A stretch of DNA of 64,000 nucleotides from Saturnia japonica (Eukaryota; Arthropoda; Insecta; Lepidoptera; Saturniidae), in assembly GCA_033032175.1 (NCBI GenBank), contig CM065309.1, forward strand, positions 21,886,001 through 21,950,000. The letters are read 5' to 3'. Below, piece after piece: positions 12,068 to 21,660 of this stretch (positions are counted from its first letter, which is position 1; every line of letters starts with the position of its first letter). Both the position numbers and the translations under genes were made by a program. A model generated the notes under the pieces. It made no database searches. It saw only the letters and a list, made by a program, of their open reading frames with translations, and was not told the origin of the DNA.

Positions 12068-14041
12068 TAATATTTAAAGTATATTACTATATTAATATTA
12101 AATCATTATCTAGAACGAATTTTCTATTGTTAAAATAATTAAATCAAGTAAACTAAAAACCAAAACGTTTTTGGATTCTGATTGTCCTTATTAGTTTCAC
12201 GGTTATTTTACAAAGATGAATCGAAATTAGAATAGTAAATTAAAAAATATCTCGGTGAATATTATACTAAATGCAATATTGTGTTTGTTCTTAAAAGAAC
12301 AACGTTAAACATTATTTGATCCCAAGAGGGGAAATCTGAGATAGGCCGGTTCATCGATAGTGCTATATAGATATCTACGGTAAGGTGGTCTACAGTCCTC
12401 CATAGTCTACCGAAGGTTAATTTTAATATACAAAATCTTGACTAAGTACCTTTATTATTCATAACGAAAAGCAAATTATTTTAAATATCTTTAATGTAAT
12501 GTTAAAAAGGAATTCTTTTTTGATGTATAGTAGACAAACCATGAAATTGATTTTATAGATATTATAATTATTAGAGATTTAAGAAATAAAAAATTGGCAG
12601 AAAACAAATTGAATTGTGTGCTAAGAATTTGAGAATTATAAAATTTATAGTAGACATGTCAAAAAAGTGAATTCGCTTCTAATAATTACATTAAAGATAC
12701 TAAAATTACTCTAGATAAAATGATTTGACCTATGTATTTGATAACATAAAATTATACCCAGTAAAACTAATATTACTATAACTAGATCGACTAGAAAATC
12801 TTCGCCATTATTTTATTTTAAACATTTTGAACTTTAAGGCAATCTTTATATTCTGGTAGAAATTAAAAGCTAATAAATAGCTAGGTCAACCATTGCATTT
12901 TAAATTATTGCAACATTTAAATTAATTTTATAGTTAAACAACTTAACGCATAACAAGAACCACACAATTTGGATAGGTGTTTAGAATCATACCAGTGCCT
13001 TTAGATAGTATTTAAATATTAACGTAAATAAATATTATCACACTGTTGCTCTCATACGCGAGACGAGACGCTCCCTCTCGGTTTCACGCGATTACTCACA
13101 ATCGGTGAAGCGTCGTAATTGATGAAACCGAATTATTGTGAACTGCCGATCGTAGGGTTTGTTATTAATAGATTAACTGAATAAGCATTTATTACTTTCA
13201 CAAGATTTCTGTTGCTTTGTAATTAAATAAGGTAATTTGTTATATAGATATTGACTTATTGAATTGTACCAACGACAATTTCAAAGGAAATTACGGGTTA
13301 CCTTAATAACGTTTATTAAAGATAATAAATAAACCTATCAGTTTTAATTCACAACAGAAAAAAAAAAAAACAAAATAAATGAATCATGCTAAAACTGGTC
13401 ACACCGCTTTCGTATTTTACTGATCCTATATCCAATTGCTCTAATCTTCTGCATTCCCGAACTTTCTAGGCGCTCGAAGTTATCTGCACTTTTCCGCTAC
13501 ACAGTTAGCCTATAAAGCTCAATACATACAAATTATTTAATTTTTTCATAATTTATCAATTCCAATTTATACATCTAGTAGGTAGTTTCTATAATGTTGC
13601 TTAGCTCAGTTTTTTGTCAGCAGAATTTTTTCAAAGCTTTCAAAATCAATATCTTCAAAGAATTAAAATCGACTATAGTTTATTATATATTATTGTAAAA
13701 TATCATAAGCTCAGTTTCTAAGTAAATTAATTTCGCGATAGTAATCCCAGACCAATATCTGCATAAATTTCGCAGTGTGCTCAATGCTACTAAGAATCAA
13801 TCGCCAGACGTTCAGCTTTGAACAAACGATAAGAAGTGAATATATACCATTTGTTCTATCAGAAAGTTTTATCATCACGCGTTGGAAAAGCGTCCGTCCA
13901 GACGAGACTGAAAACATCATTATTACCACATTCATTGATACAACTTCATCATCTATTCACGATATGAAGGTTTAACTTTCTGATATGATATATGTATGTA
14001 CTTATAACAAGATACAAAATTTAAAAAAATATGCGTGCTAT

Positions 14042-14385
14042 TCAAACGTGGTAGAAGTGAAACCTTCATAACTATGATTTTTTAATTCAGAAAATGATGA
14101 AATACTCACTAATTTAAAGTTTATGAAAATGTACCTACATACAAGTACTCACAATCAATATTCACAATATCTTTTTCAATTAAAATGCACATTTGAAATA
14201 TCCATAGTAACCTAACACAATATTTATTATTAACAGAATGTCATAAATGTTGTATAAAAAGTTTTTGTTTCGTGCCTTTTTGGTGAGTTAATAAAATTCA
14301 TTATTGCGTGGCAACAAACCTCTTTTGTACCATTTTACCATATCATCAACGATGCTGAAGAACTTTTCACTTCAAAAAGGAATAA
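14042..14385 (-). repeat. Interspersed repeat, copy 2 (reverse of 85-501)
   Basis: Reverse-complement copy of the repeat at 85-501. It has CGTGGTAGAAGTGAAAC at its left edge, the AACCTAACACAATA block in the middle, and CTTTTTGGTGAGTTAATAAA plus GATGCTGAAGAACTTTTCAC at the right. It sits just before the acceptor of the exon at 14455. Confidence 0.65.
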
Positions 14386-14454
14386 AATTGCTTAGGGTAA
14401 TATGAAATCTATATCATCATTGTAAATTAAACCATTGAAATAAATTTATGACAG

Positions 14455-14564
14455 AGCGCACATGAAACTGACTGTACGCAGTCTTCAAATCGGCGACTTT
14501 GGCAACTACCGATGCATCTCTAAAAACTCTCTCGGGGAAACAGAGGGCTCTATTCGACTTTACG
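14455..14564 (+). CDS. Exon: second half of Ig domain 3, lachesin/DIP-type protein
   Basis: The acceptor is gacag and the donor gtaagt starts at 14565. The first base completes the split arginine codon cg|a. The exon then encodes 36 codons and leaves with one base. It carries HMKLTVRSLQ, the Ig F-strand GDFGNYRCISKNSLGE with the D-x-G-x-Y-x-C signature, and the G-strand ending TEGSIRLY. This closes Ig domain 3 as in insect DIP/lachesin proteins, where the next exon starts with EIP. Confidence 0.95.
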
Positions 14565-14856
14565 GTAAGTTTTATTCAAGCCACTCGCTTTCTAGTATCT
14601 ATCTTATTACTTACAACTAAATAAAATTGTTGAGGTTTTCTAGCTATGAATTAGTTAGAAAATGTAAAATAACGTTAAAGTAACAGCTTACGACTGAATT
14701 TTATTAAATTCGTTTAAAATATAAAGACATTTTTACAAAAAGCTCCTTTTTTAAAAAATCAATATGGCTCATTTTTCTTTCAACTTCAGTATGAATTGTA
14801 AATACTTTCTTTATTCTGATCTTTATGTAAGCGATAAAAATAAAACTGATTCGTAG
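14565..14856 (+). other. Short intron of the Ig-superfamily gene
   Basis: 292 bases between gtaagt and ttcgtag, AT-rich, nothing else seen. Confidence 0.85.
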
Positions 14857-14919
14857 AAATCCCGATGCCATCTATATCACCGAAAGCGACGGAGATGAAG
14901 AGTAACGCCAACAAAGAAA
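14857..14919 (+). CDS. Exon: start of C-terminal stalk (EIP motif), lachesin/DIP-type protein
   Basis: A 63-base exon between ttcgtag and gtaagt (starting at 14920). The incoming split codon g|aa gives glutamate, so the text reads EIPMPSISPKATEMK and continues with SNANKE. The EIP start directly after the Ig3 G-strand is characteristic of DIP/lachesin proteins. The rest is the low-complexity Ser/Lys stalk that links the Ig domains to the membrane anchor. It leaves with one base (phase 1). Confidence 0.88.
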
Positions 14920-16012
14920 GTAAGTTTAATACACTTCCATCATTAATATTAGTTGTATCCCATTAGTTTCTTGTAATGTATTATATGTAGAAGCCAACGA
15001 TTATAAATTGTAAAAAAACTTGATGGTGATGAAAACAACAATTAATATTTGGACAGTAGAAAGTTATACGAAAATCCTTTTTTTCCAACATTTTTAAAAT
15101 TATACCAGTAAAATACAATTCCTGTTCAGACAAAATATTAATTTATTTACAGACACTCACTAAACTCATTTCACAAAATGAGCCTGTCATGCAGGCGTTT
15201 ATAATGAAAATAAATTATGATTTTAATCACGCATTTCGCGATTGTAAAGTTAATTTCGTCATTGTTATTTATGCATTGGATAATGTTCATTATGCAATTT
15301 CGCATTACAACGTGCGACCATTTTGTTTATTCGTAAATAAATTGATCTAACAACTTATTTAGTAAGTACAATTACAAAATCTCCCAACTGATTCTCTGGT
15401 ATAGAAATAACATTGCTGATTCTGCTAGTTCTGATTAAACTTATGTGTTTGAACCTTGACGAATAATCAAATCTCTCTACTGCTTATTTGATAAAATTAA
15501 ATGCATTATCTGTAATTCTCTTTGTAAAAGAAGAAATTTTCGTAGTATTGGGATAACCATGCTTCGAACAAATTCATGCTTTCATAGTTTTAGTAACAAA
15601 TTTGAACATTAAATAGAATAATGTTCTTAGAATTCCATTAAATAATTTACACGCGTAACATTATTTACTAATCATAAAGAAATCACACTGCATCATTATA
15701 TTGTTAAATAACATTAACGTTTTAACTAAACTAAATTAGAAAAAATTTAACGCATAACTTTATTCAGTCTACGATACGTCAGCTACATATTAATTAATTA
15801 TCATAACTTTAGTTATCGTATAATTTACGAACACTCCATTAGAATTCATTAAGTCTAGAGATGAAAATTCCAGGAAATATTCTCAATGTCCCCAATACTT
15901 TTAGGACAGTTTTTAAAGTTTTCTAAAGTAATGGAAATAAATTAATATTCCCAGAATGATTTGAAAGTTTTCGGGAATTTGAATCTCTGGTTTGAACCGA
16001 GACGTGTTGCAG
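14920..16012 (+). other. Intron of the Ig-superfamily gene (~1.1 kb)
   Basis: AT-rich stretch between gtaagt and gttgcag. No gene or clear repeat seen. Confidence 0.65.
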
Positions 16013-16165
16013 GTACGCGGAGGGTAAACGCGAGCCGGTCGGTCCCTCGCGCCGAGCCGGCTGGGACCGAGCGGCCGAGCGTCGTGCGTGCACAGCTTGA
16101 TCGTGCTCCAGACCGTGACGCCGCGCATCACGTCTACCGCCCGCCTCACCCGCACCACGTCTCAG
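16013..16165 (+). CDS. Probable GC-rich C-terminal stalk exon of the Ig-superfamily gene
   Basis: Sharp GC-rich block in AT-rich DNA. It has an acceptor (gtgttgcag) in the right phase: a|gt gives serine, followed by 50 open codons and a donor-like gtaatc at 16166. The product is rich in Arg, Pro, Ala and His (for example VNASRSVPRAEP and YRPPHPHHVS), as a low-complexity stalk might be. If the donor is not used, the frame stays open to a stop at 16273-16275 and adds a tail with the hydrophobic run FYVILAHSLI. Both other forward frames contain stops. Two minus-strand frames are also open here (15913-16177). The family stalk is poorly conserved, so this exon rests on phase and composition, not on homology. 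No later exon could be placed with confidence. Confidence 0.55.
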
Positions 16166-16281
16166 GTAATCTTCCATTTCATACCACCATAATTACCTAT
16201 TTAAATGCAATAGGCTATTTGAAAAATTATCGCTTTTATGTAATCTTAGCACATTCCCTCATCTCCTTTTCATAACAGAAC

Positions 16282-16490
16282 CACTCGCGCTGGGCTCCGG
16301 TGCCACAGCTTTAGGGTAACCTGTATCTGGACACGTCCAATAAGTTCTCTATGTCATATCTTTGCCATGCTGTGAAGCTGTGGAACTGTCTTCTGACTAG
16401 TGTGTTCTCTACTTCCTTCAACATGGGGTTCTTCAAACATAGCGTGAATACATTTCAGAAGGCCGTTATAATAGTCACGAGTGGTGATGG
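16282..16490 (+). pseudogene. Jockey-like non-LTR retrotransposon, 3' end remnant
   Basis: Broken frames give text such as SYLCHAVKLWNCLL and FNMGFFKHSVNTF. This is the C-terminal end of jockey-clade reverse transcriptase proteins (R-x-x-x-LWN-x-LP, then F-K-x-x-V). The same segment is present in the remnant at 53315-53760. Frameshifted and truncated. It begins immediately after the last Ig-gene exon candidate. Confidence 0.75.
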
Positions 16491-16719
16491 ATTATAAATA
16501 TCTCTGTAGTTCCCGGTCTTATAAAATTACACTTTGCTTTTTATCAGGTAGAGAGTCGTCACTTTATCGTGCTACGTTGAAAAATAGAACGAAGAACATT
16601 TACTTCACTCATTCTGATGACTTACATCTCTGCTCACCAATACACTCATCACTCATCAGATGCGCATTTCAGTATTCATTATTTCTCAAAAGAATAATCT
16701 TCTATATATTTATACCCAT

Positions 16720-17560
16720 TAATACGTGAAGCAAAAGCTTTCTGGTTAAAGTTTATATGGGGAAGGAGTGGTGTATGTGCGAGAAGTTAATTATGCGGTC
16801 TTCCCTACTATACCCTCACATACCACATGGAGTGGCGGTTTTAAATTAAGTTGCCAGCCTCCTAGTCTGGTGCGGCCTTCGATAATATAGCTCAGTGAGC
16901 AATGAACGACAGACAACTATTTCAATTGTTACATTCAATTGAATATATGGGAAGGAATATCATCCACTAACCTTGAACTTCCGAAACTGCTTCCTCTCCC
17001 AATCCAGTCTGGAGCTTATATACGTCAGGTCCCAACGCTGCACACAAGCGTATTCCACCTCGCTAAATGTTCTTCACCACGTTAACAGATGGTATGTTTT
17101 TAATACAAAATGCACACACGGAGCGGCGCGGTCATACCACCGCGAGACGATCGGTCAACGTATTGCGACGTAATAATGTCGTCACACCCACTTGAGCGAT
17201 TCGATCTTAATGTTGGTAAGGGTGGCGGCGGTATCTCTCCAACAGTGACGTCATATGACGCTACAGCGTCGTCAGCCAATTGGAATTAGGAAGGACAACA
17301 GATCAGAAGAAGTCAGTGTGTCTGATTTCATTCTGACCATATAATCAAGAAAATGAACTAATTGAAATAATTGGCTCAAACAAGTGGAGAAAGCTAAAAT
17401 TTTACACTTAGACTTAAATTTAAGTTTAAATTTAAGCTTAGACCCTCCAAAATATTGACATTGTCATTCAAAGAAAAGTGACAGCAAGTGATGTAGATAA
17501 TACTCATTGTTTATGAATACTGAAAATGTCAAACAGAAAATAGTCTATGATCAAAAAGTC
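16720..17560 (+). repeat. Dispersed repeat, related to 63605-63960
   Basis: Shares TTAATACGTGAAGCAAAA, AAAGTTTATATGG followed by GAAGGAGTG, AAAGTGACAGCAAGTGATGT and TCAAACAGAAAATAG with the copy at the right edge of the window. Between these blocks lies unrelated GC-richer DNA (about 16780-17290), perhaps an insertion. A palindromic run of TTAAATTTAAG units sits at about 17409-17440. Short frames here (16481-16729, 16973-17173) look fortuitous. Confidence 0.6.
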
Positions 17561-19826
17561 GCTGGTCGAATTTCGAGGTTAGGGCGATCGCTAGTGCTAA
17601 TAAAACTTCTCTTAGTTACATCATCGTATTGGAACTTGTGCAGGCGCGGCTAGATCATTCTTAACCCAATTTTGTAGTTAGTCATGTTTTGTACAGGGTT
17701 TACATATCAATATCATTATGGTTATGCATGCTTGACATACAAACTATAACACAAAGAGACACGGAATACGCATGTTGTCGTCAATTAATATCTTATTACA
17801 TTTTATTCGAACTATGTTGAAAACCATGAATATTAAAATTTTGTAATTTCAATAAAATAAAATCAAACTTTATTTTCTGCAAAACAGAAGTTTTATCGGT
17901 TCACTTGAATTTTATAAAGCAGAAGTCGACTAGTTTTATAGCACTCGGACCGCAATAAAAATGCAGCAAGTTTGCGTGTGAACCTTAACAGCATGACTGT
18001 GAACGGGTCACGTTTTTATTCTTGTTCCTCTTGTGTTATCAGTGTTGCATTTTACTTATGCTTTACAATGATTTTTATCACTTCATGATTTTTTAGTAAA
18101 TTATACATTTTTAAGTTCATTGTTAAAATAATTATCATGGATTTGAATAACGACACCCAAGCGACCTTAAAATGATTTCTGTAGAAACACAGTATATACA
18201 ATTTGGCAGATGATCTTAACCTGTGTTTTAAATTAAAAACGGGGATATAACAAGAGAGTAATGTTGTAAAGGCAGACAAAAAGGTATCAACCGACATTCA
18301 TTATAAAAATATTTTCTAGTTTCATTAATAAAGGAATTACTCTTAACATCAAAGTAAAACTTTTGATAAAAGTAGAACCGTTAGCAATATTTACTATGCT
18401 ACTTAACCGAATTACATCCATCAGAGAAGCAAACTTTAATACGTAAAGCCTTTAATATAAGATGGAACAAAGCAAGTTTCGTACCACAGCGGCTTACCTT
18501 TTGTACTCTTTGTAACGTTATACTGCATTATTAAAACTGTCTCCTTAGCTCGATGCCTTGGTAAAAAATAAATGCGCCTTGAGAAGTAGCGGCGAATGGG
18601 TTGAGCGGAATACGTTACGACTCAGATGTGGCAATTGTATGAATGAGCCTTGGAGTTCTTTTTGCTGCAGCTTTTATATTTTGGAGAATATTCGGGAAGG
18701 CTTTTTGTTGTTATAATATAAGACATTGTTTCTTCTAATGTTTGTGTATAATTCATATAGATATAGTAGTAAGATTTTTTCTAAGATTCTAAGATACTAA
18801 TATCATTATTTATCGAGTCTTTTCGTATGTTTTTGGTAATCAACGTGATGAGTACAGCTACTCATTGCATTAAACATGTTATTTTTGTAGTATTTCATAT
18901 GAATTTCCTAAACCTGGATGTTTTTTTAAATGAATTTCAACTTGGCTACAACTTGTTTTTTTTTTTCGATTCTTCTTCTTATAAATAACAATCGATGCTT
19001 GTGCGTATTTTACTTATGGATTCCAAAACGGCTGAACGGCTGGAGCGATTTTAATGGAGTTTTCAAATAATCATGTTCAGTTTAGTAGCAATCGGATCAA
19101 TATTCCCCATGAAATCGAAAACGGTACAGCAACGCGTGGACGGGTTTGCTAGTTTAAAATATTAAATTCTCCTTACGAGGAAGGTTTTTATAACTTAGTT
19201 ACAAAATACAGTTATAAATAAAGAAATATTATTCGATTTTCATTTCATAGTAATCATGAAGTGAGATTTAATTTATTAAATTTATAAATGAGTAAATTGA
19301 CAAATTACGGATCAACTAGTAACAAAATACTTTAGTAATGCAAGTAGATGGAACTTCGTTATAAACAAAATATTTTCATTCCACTCGGATGTTGAAAAAG
19401 AAATGTGGCTCGACAGGTCGTGACAAATGGATAGAACGGTATTCGTAACGAATTTGATGTGAAAATTGTTTCCATCTTGGCTTTTACTACTAAAGAATAC
19501 CCTAGAAAATGTTTGTTTGTGAATTTAATATTATTTGTACCCGAAACACTGAAAAACAATATTAAACTAATAATAAATTTATTTAGACGCTATCGTATAA
19601 TATAACTTAATGGCGATGAATTCATAAATGAAGAATACTTCAGAAATTAGTAGATTATGATGTATTAAAAATAGTACACTATTCTATTAATAGGTACTAT
19701 TTTAAATTCTAAGACAGCTTTAGTAAAAATTGTTGCCTCTTTGAATAATTTTAACAGATATCGTGTAATTTTCCATTTCTAACTAATAATGATAGAGCAT
19801 ATTTTGAAAACTCGAAAAATGTTTCC
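17560..19826. other. Intergenic or intronic DNA; no gene seen
   Basis: AT-rich. A repeat-like block at about 18960-19155 contains GGCTGAACGGCTGGAGCGAT and ends GCGTGGACGGGTTTGCTAGT, in the style of a lepidopteran Helitron or LINE end. Minus-strand frames at 18052-18297 and 19359-19559 have no recognisable content. Confidence 0.5.
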
Positions 19827-20335
19827 ATGAAATCACATACTATAAATAACAGAACAACAGCAAACAACTATTTATATCACCGCACAGCAAAAGGATCCAC
19901 TAAATCTACCGCACGTCTCACTCCACTGTTCTTCAGTTGCGGTCTAAACCAGCTCCACCTTCAAATACAGATTAAACATTCAAAGAGTTCGCATACACAC
20001 TTAACCCTAATAAATATTCAAGGCAGACCGCGTACAATCAATTCTTGCAGCTCTTCGCCTCGGTGGAAAAAGTATTTGAGGAACGCGTATAATATCATAT
20101 CAAATAGAGACGCAAAACGTTTGAATAAATATAAGGGAATATGAACGTTGAATATCTTTATTTTCAAGTAGATTGTGATGGAAGCTATGAGTCTCTTTCA
20201 ATTGGGTGGAATATATTACTACTTGATGATAAAGTCAATATTCTAAAAGGTTATCTTAGAAATAATGGTAAAAGAATGAAGTATGGTTTGGAAAGAATCA
20301 ACACTTACATGTTTTTGGAAAATCAAAAAGGATAA
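19827..20335 (+). other. Two short adjoining open frames, unassigned
   Basis: A 105-codon frame (19827-20144), rich in Thr, Asn, Ser and Lys, is followed by a 64-codon frame (20141-20335). The stretch 19880-20070 is slightly richer in GC than its surroundings. No signal peptide, domain or splice arrangement was recognised. It could be a degraded element next to the SINE at 20380. I would not call it a gene without transcript evidence. Confidence 0.12.
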
Positions 20336-20379
20336 TGACTAAGCATTTTAATTTCATTTGCTATAGATTAAAAAAGATA

Positions 20380-20650
20380 TGTCATGATGGCCAAATGGTT
20401 TCGTACCAGTAGAATATCATTCAGATGTCCACAGGTTCAAGCCCGGGCATGATCAACGAATTATTCTAAATTTGCGTGTACTAATTTGAATGTAATTATT
20501 AATGAAGATGATAGGTACAGATCTATAGATTTATCGGTTTTTGAAATCGCCAATACATCGTGGACTGGCGTGGTGATTAAACCCTTCCTTTCCCTTGGAA
20601 AGAGGCCTTTGCCCAGGAGTGGGACAGAAACAGATATAATGATATTATAT
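20380..20650 (+). mobile_element. tRNA-derived SINE with RTE-type tail
   Basis: The head has a pol III A-box-like stretch (TGGCCAAATGGTTTCG) and a B box (GGTTCAAGCCC) with tRNA-like spacing. The 3' part has the widespread insect tail block AGAGGCCTTTGCCCAGGAGT followed by GGGACA, which is typical of RTE-type LINE 3' ends hijacked by SINEs. Probably an inactive old copy. Confidence 0.75.
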
Positions 20651-21275
20651 TAATATGGCAGATTCATAATATATTTTAGTAAGAATGTAGTATAAGTATT
20701 TATGAAATTTAATCATTTCATTCATCTTATCGCATATTATGTGTTTTATGAATTTAAGATATTTTGTCAGGGTTTCTATTATTTATAGATATTTTTAGCA
20801 TTATGGTCTCAATCTCAGCTGAAGGTGTGACCCAAAATGATGACACGGTAAGCCCGGTGAGAAAATTCATGTCACCAAAAAGTAATAACATTTTCAAAGT
20901 TTCCTTTTTAAATAATTATACTAATAATATTCCCAATATATAATACTTAAAATAAAATAAAGTTAATATGAAGCATACAGAATCAATACGAAGATCTTAA
21001 AAAGAAACTCACCGATTTTGTACGCATTTTGTAAAATTACTTACAAATACAGACACATCGTCAATGTACATAAAACAAATCCCCGTGTTGTTCGCAAAGC
21101 TCTGTGGAAACTGGAAGCTGTTAAACACTTATCGTAGACTAGAATTCGAATGAAATACCTACAAGAGTTTTTCTTGTGCTTACACTATACACATTAAACG
21201 GTAGTAATAAATACTTGTACACTACAAGTTTACCTTTACCCTAACGGTTAAATTATAATTAAACTCCAAACTAGA
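20651..21275. other. AT-rich DNA; no gene seen
   Basis: No recognisable reading frame, RNA gene or repeat. Confidence 0.5.
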
Positions 21276-21660
21276 TTTCTCAAACATGCATGGAAATATT
21301 GTCATTACTTTCGAAAAAAGAACACGCGAAGTATTGAATTTACCGACATGCCTAAAATGATAAAAGAGATCCAATCAAAGAGTATTTAATAATCCCAGCA
21401 CGCCGTTTCATACAACATTGTTGGAGCGTTGTAATGTTCCAAATTCAAAAAACGCTGCTAAAATTCATTTGATTCGATTAAATTCGATACTTCGCGTGTT
21501 TTTTTTTTCGAAAATAATGACAATACATATTTCCATGCATGTTTAAGAAAAGCACTATATATGCCTCGGCGGAAATGACAATTGCCTGTCTCATACTTGA
21601 CCTGCAATTGCCTAATTCACGGCCTATGCAATAATGTACTATAGTTTCATTGATTGACAT
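21276..21660. mobile_element. Fold-back MITE, copy 1
   Basis: CTCAAACATGCATGGAAATA with the following AACACGCGAAGTAT recurs as a reverse complement at about 21480-21548, giving inverted arms of roughly 60 bases around a central spacer. It is followed by GCCTCGGCGGAAATGACAAT and a further tail. A homologous copy with the same layout lies at 60280-60680. There is no coding capacity of its own, so it is non-autonomous. Confidence 0.75.

Larger units (their letters stand above)
9072..14454 (+). other. Intron of the Ig-superfamily gene (~5.4 kb)
   Basis: Bounded by gtaaga and gacag. It contains a truncated and a full-length dead mariner (9685-10130 and 10833-12067), a hairpin near 13077-13132 and the reverse copy of the 85-501 repeat only about 70 bases before the next exon. 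A minus-strand frame at 9464-9664 and a plus-strand frame at 10478-10726 (82 codons) have no recognisable content. Confidence 0.85.

Noticed and set aside
15913..16177. Two minus-strand frames over the GC-rich exon
   Set aside because: Open only because the block is GC-rich; the plus-strand frame fits the incoming splice phase of the Ig gene.
18052..18297. 81-codon minus-strand frame
   Set aside because: Composition is ordinary for AT-rich DNA. A plus-strand reading with LADDLN recalls an RT motif, but stops interrupt it on both sides.
20430..20470. tRNA-like B box (GGTTCAAGCCC)
   Set aside because: Not a tRNA gene: no cloverleaf closes around it, and the downstream tail identifies a SINE.
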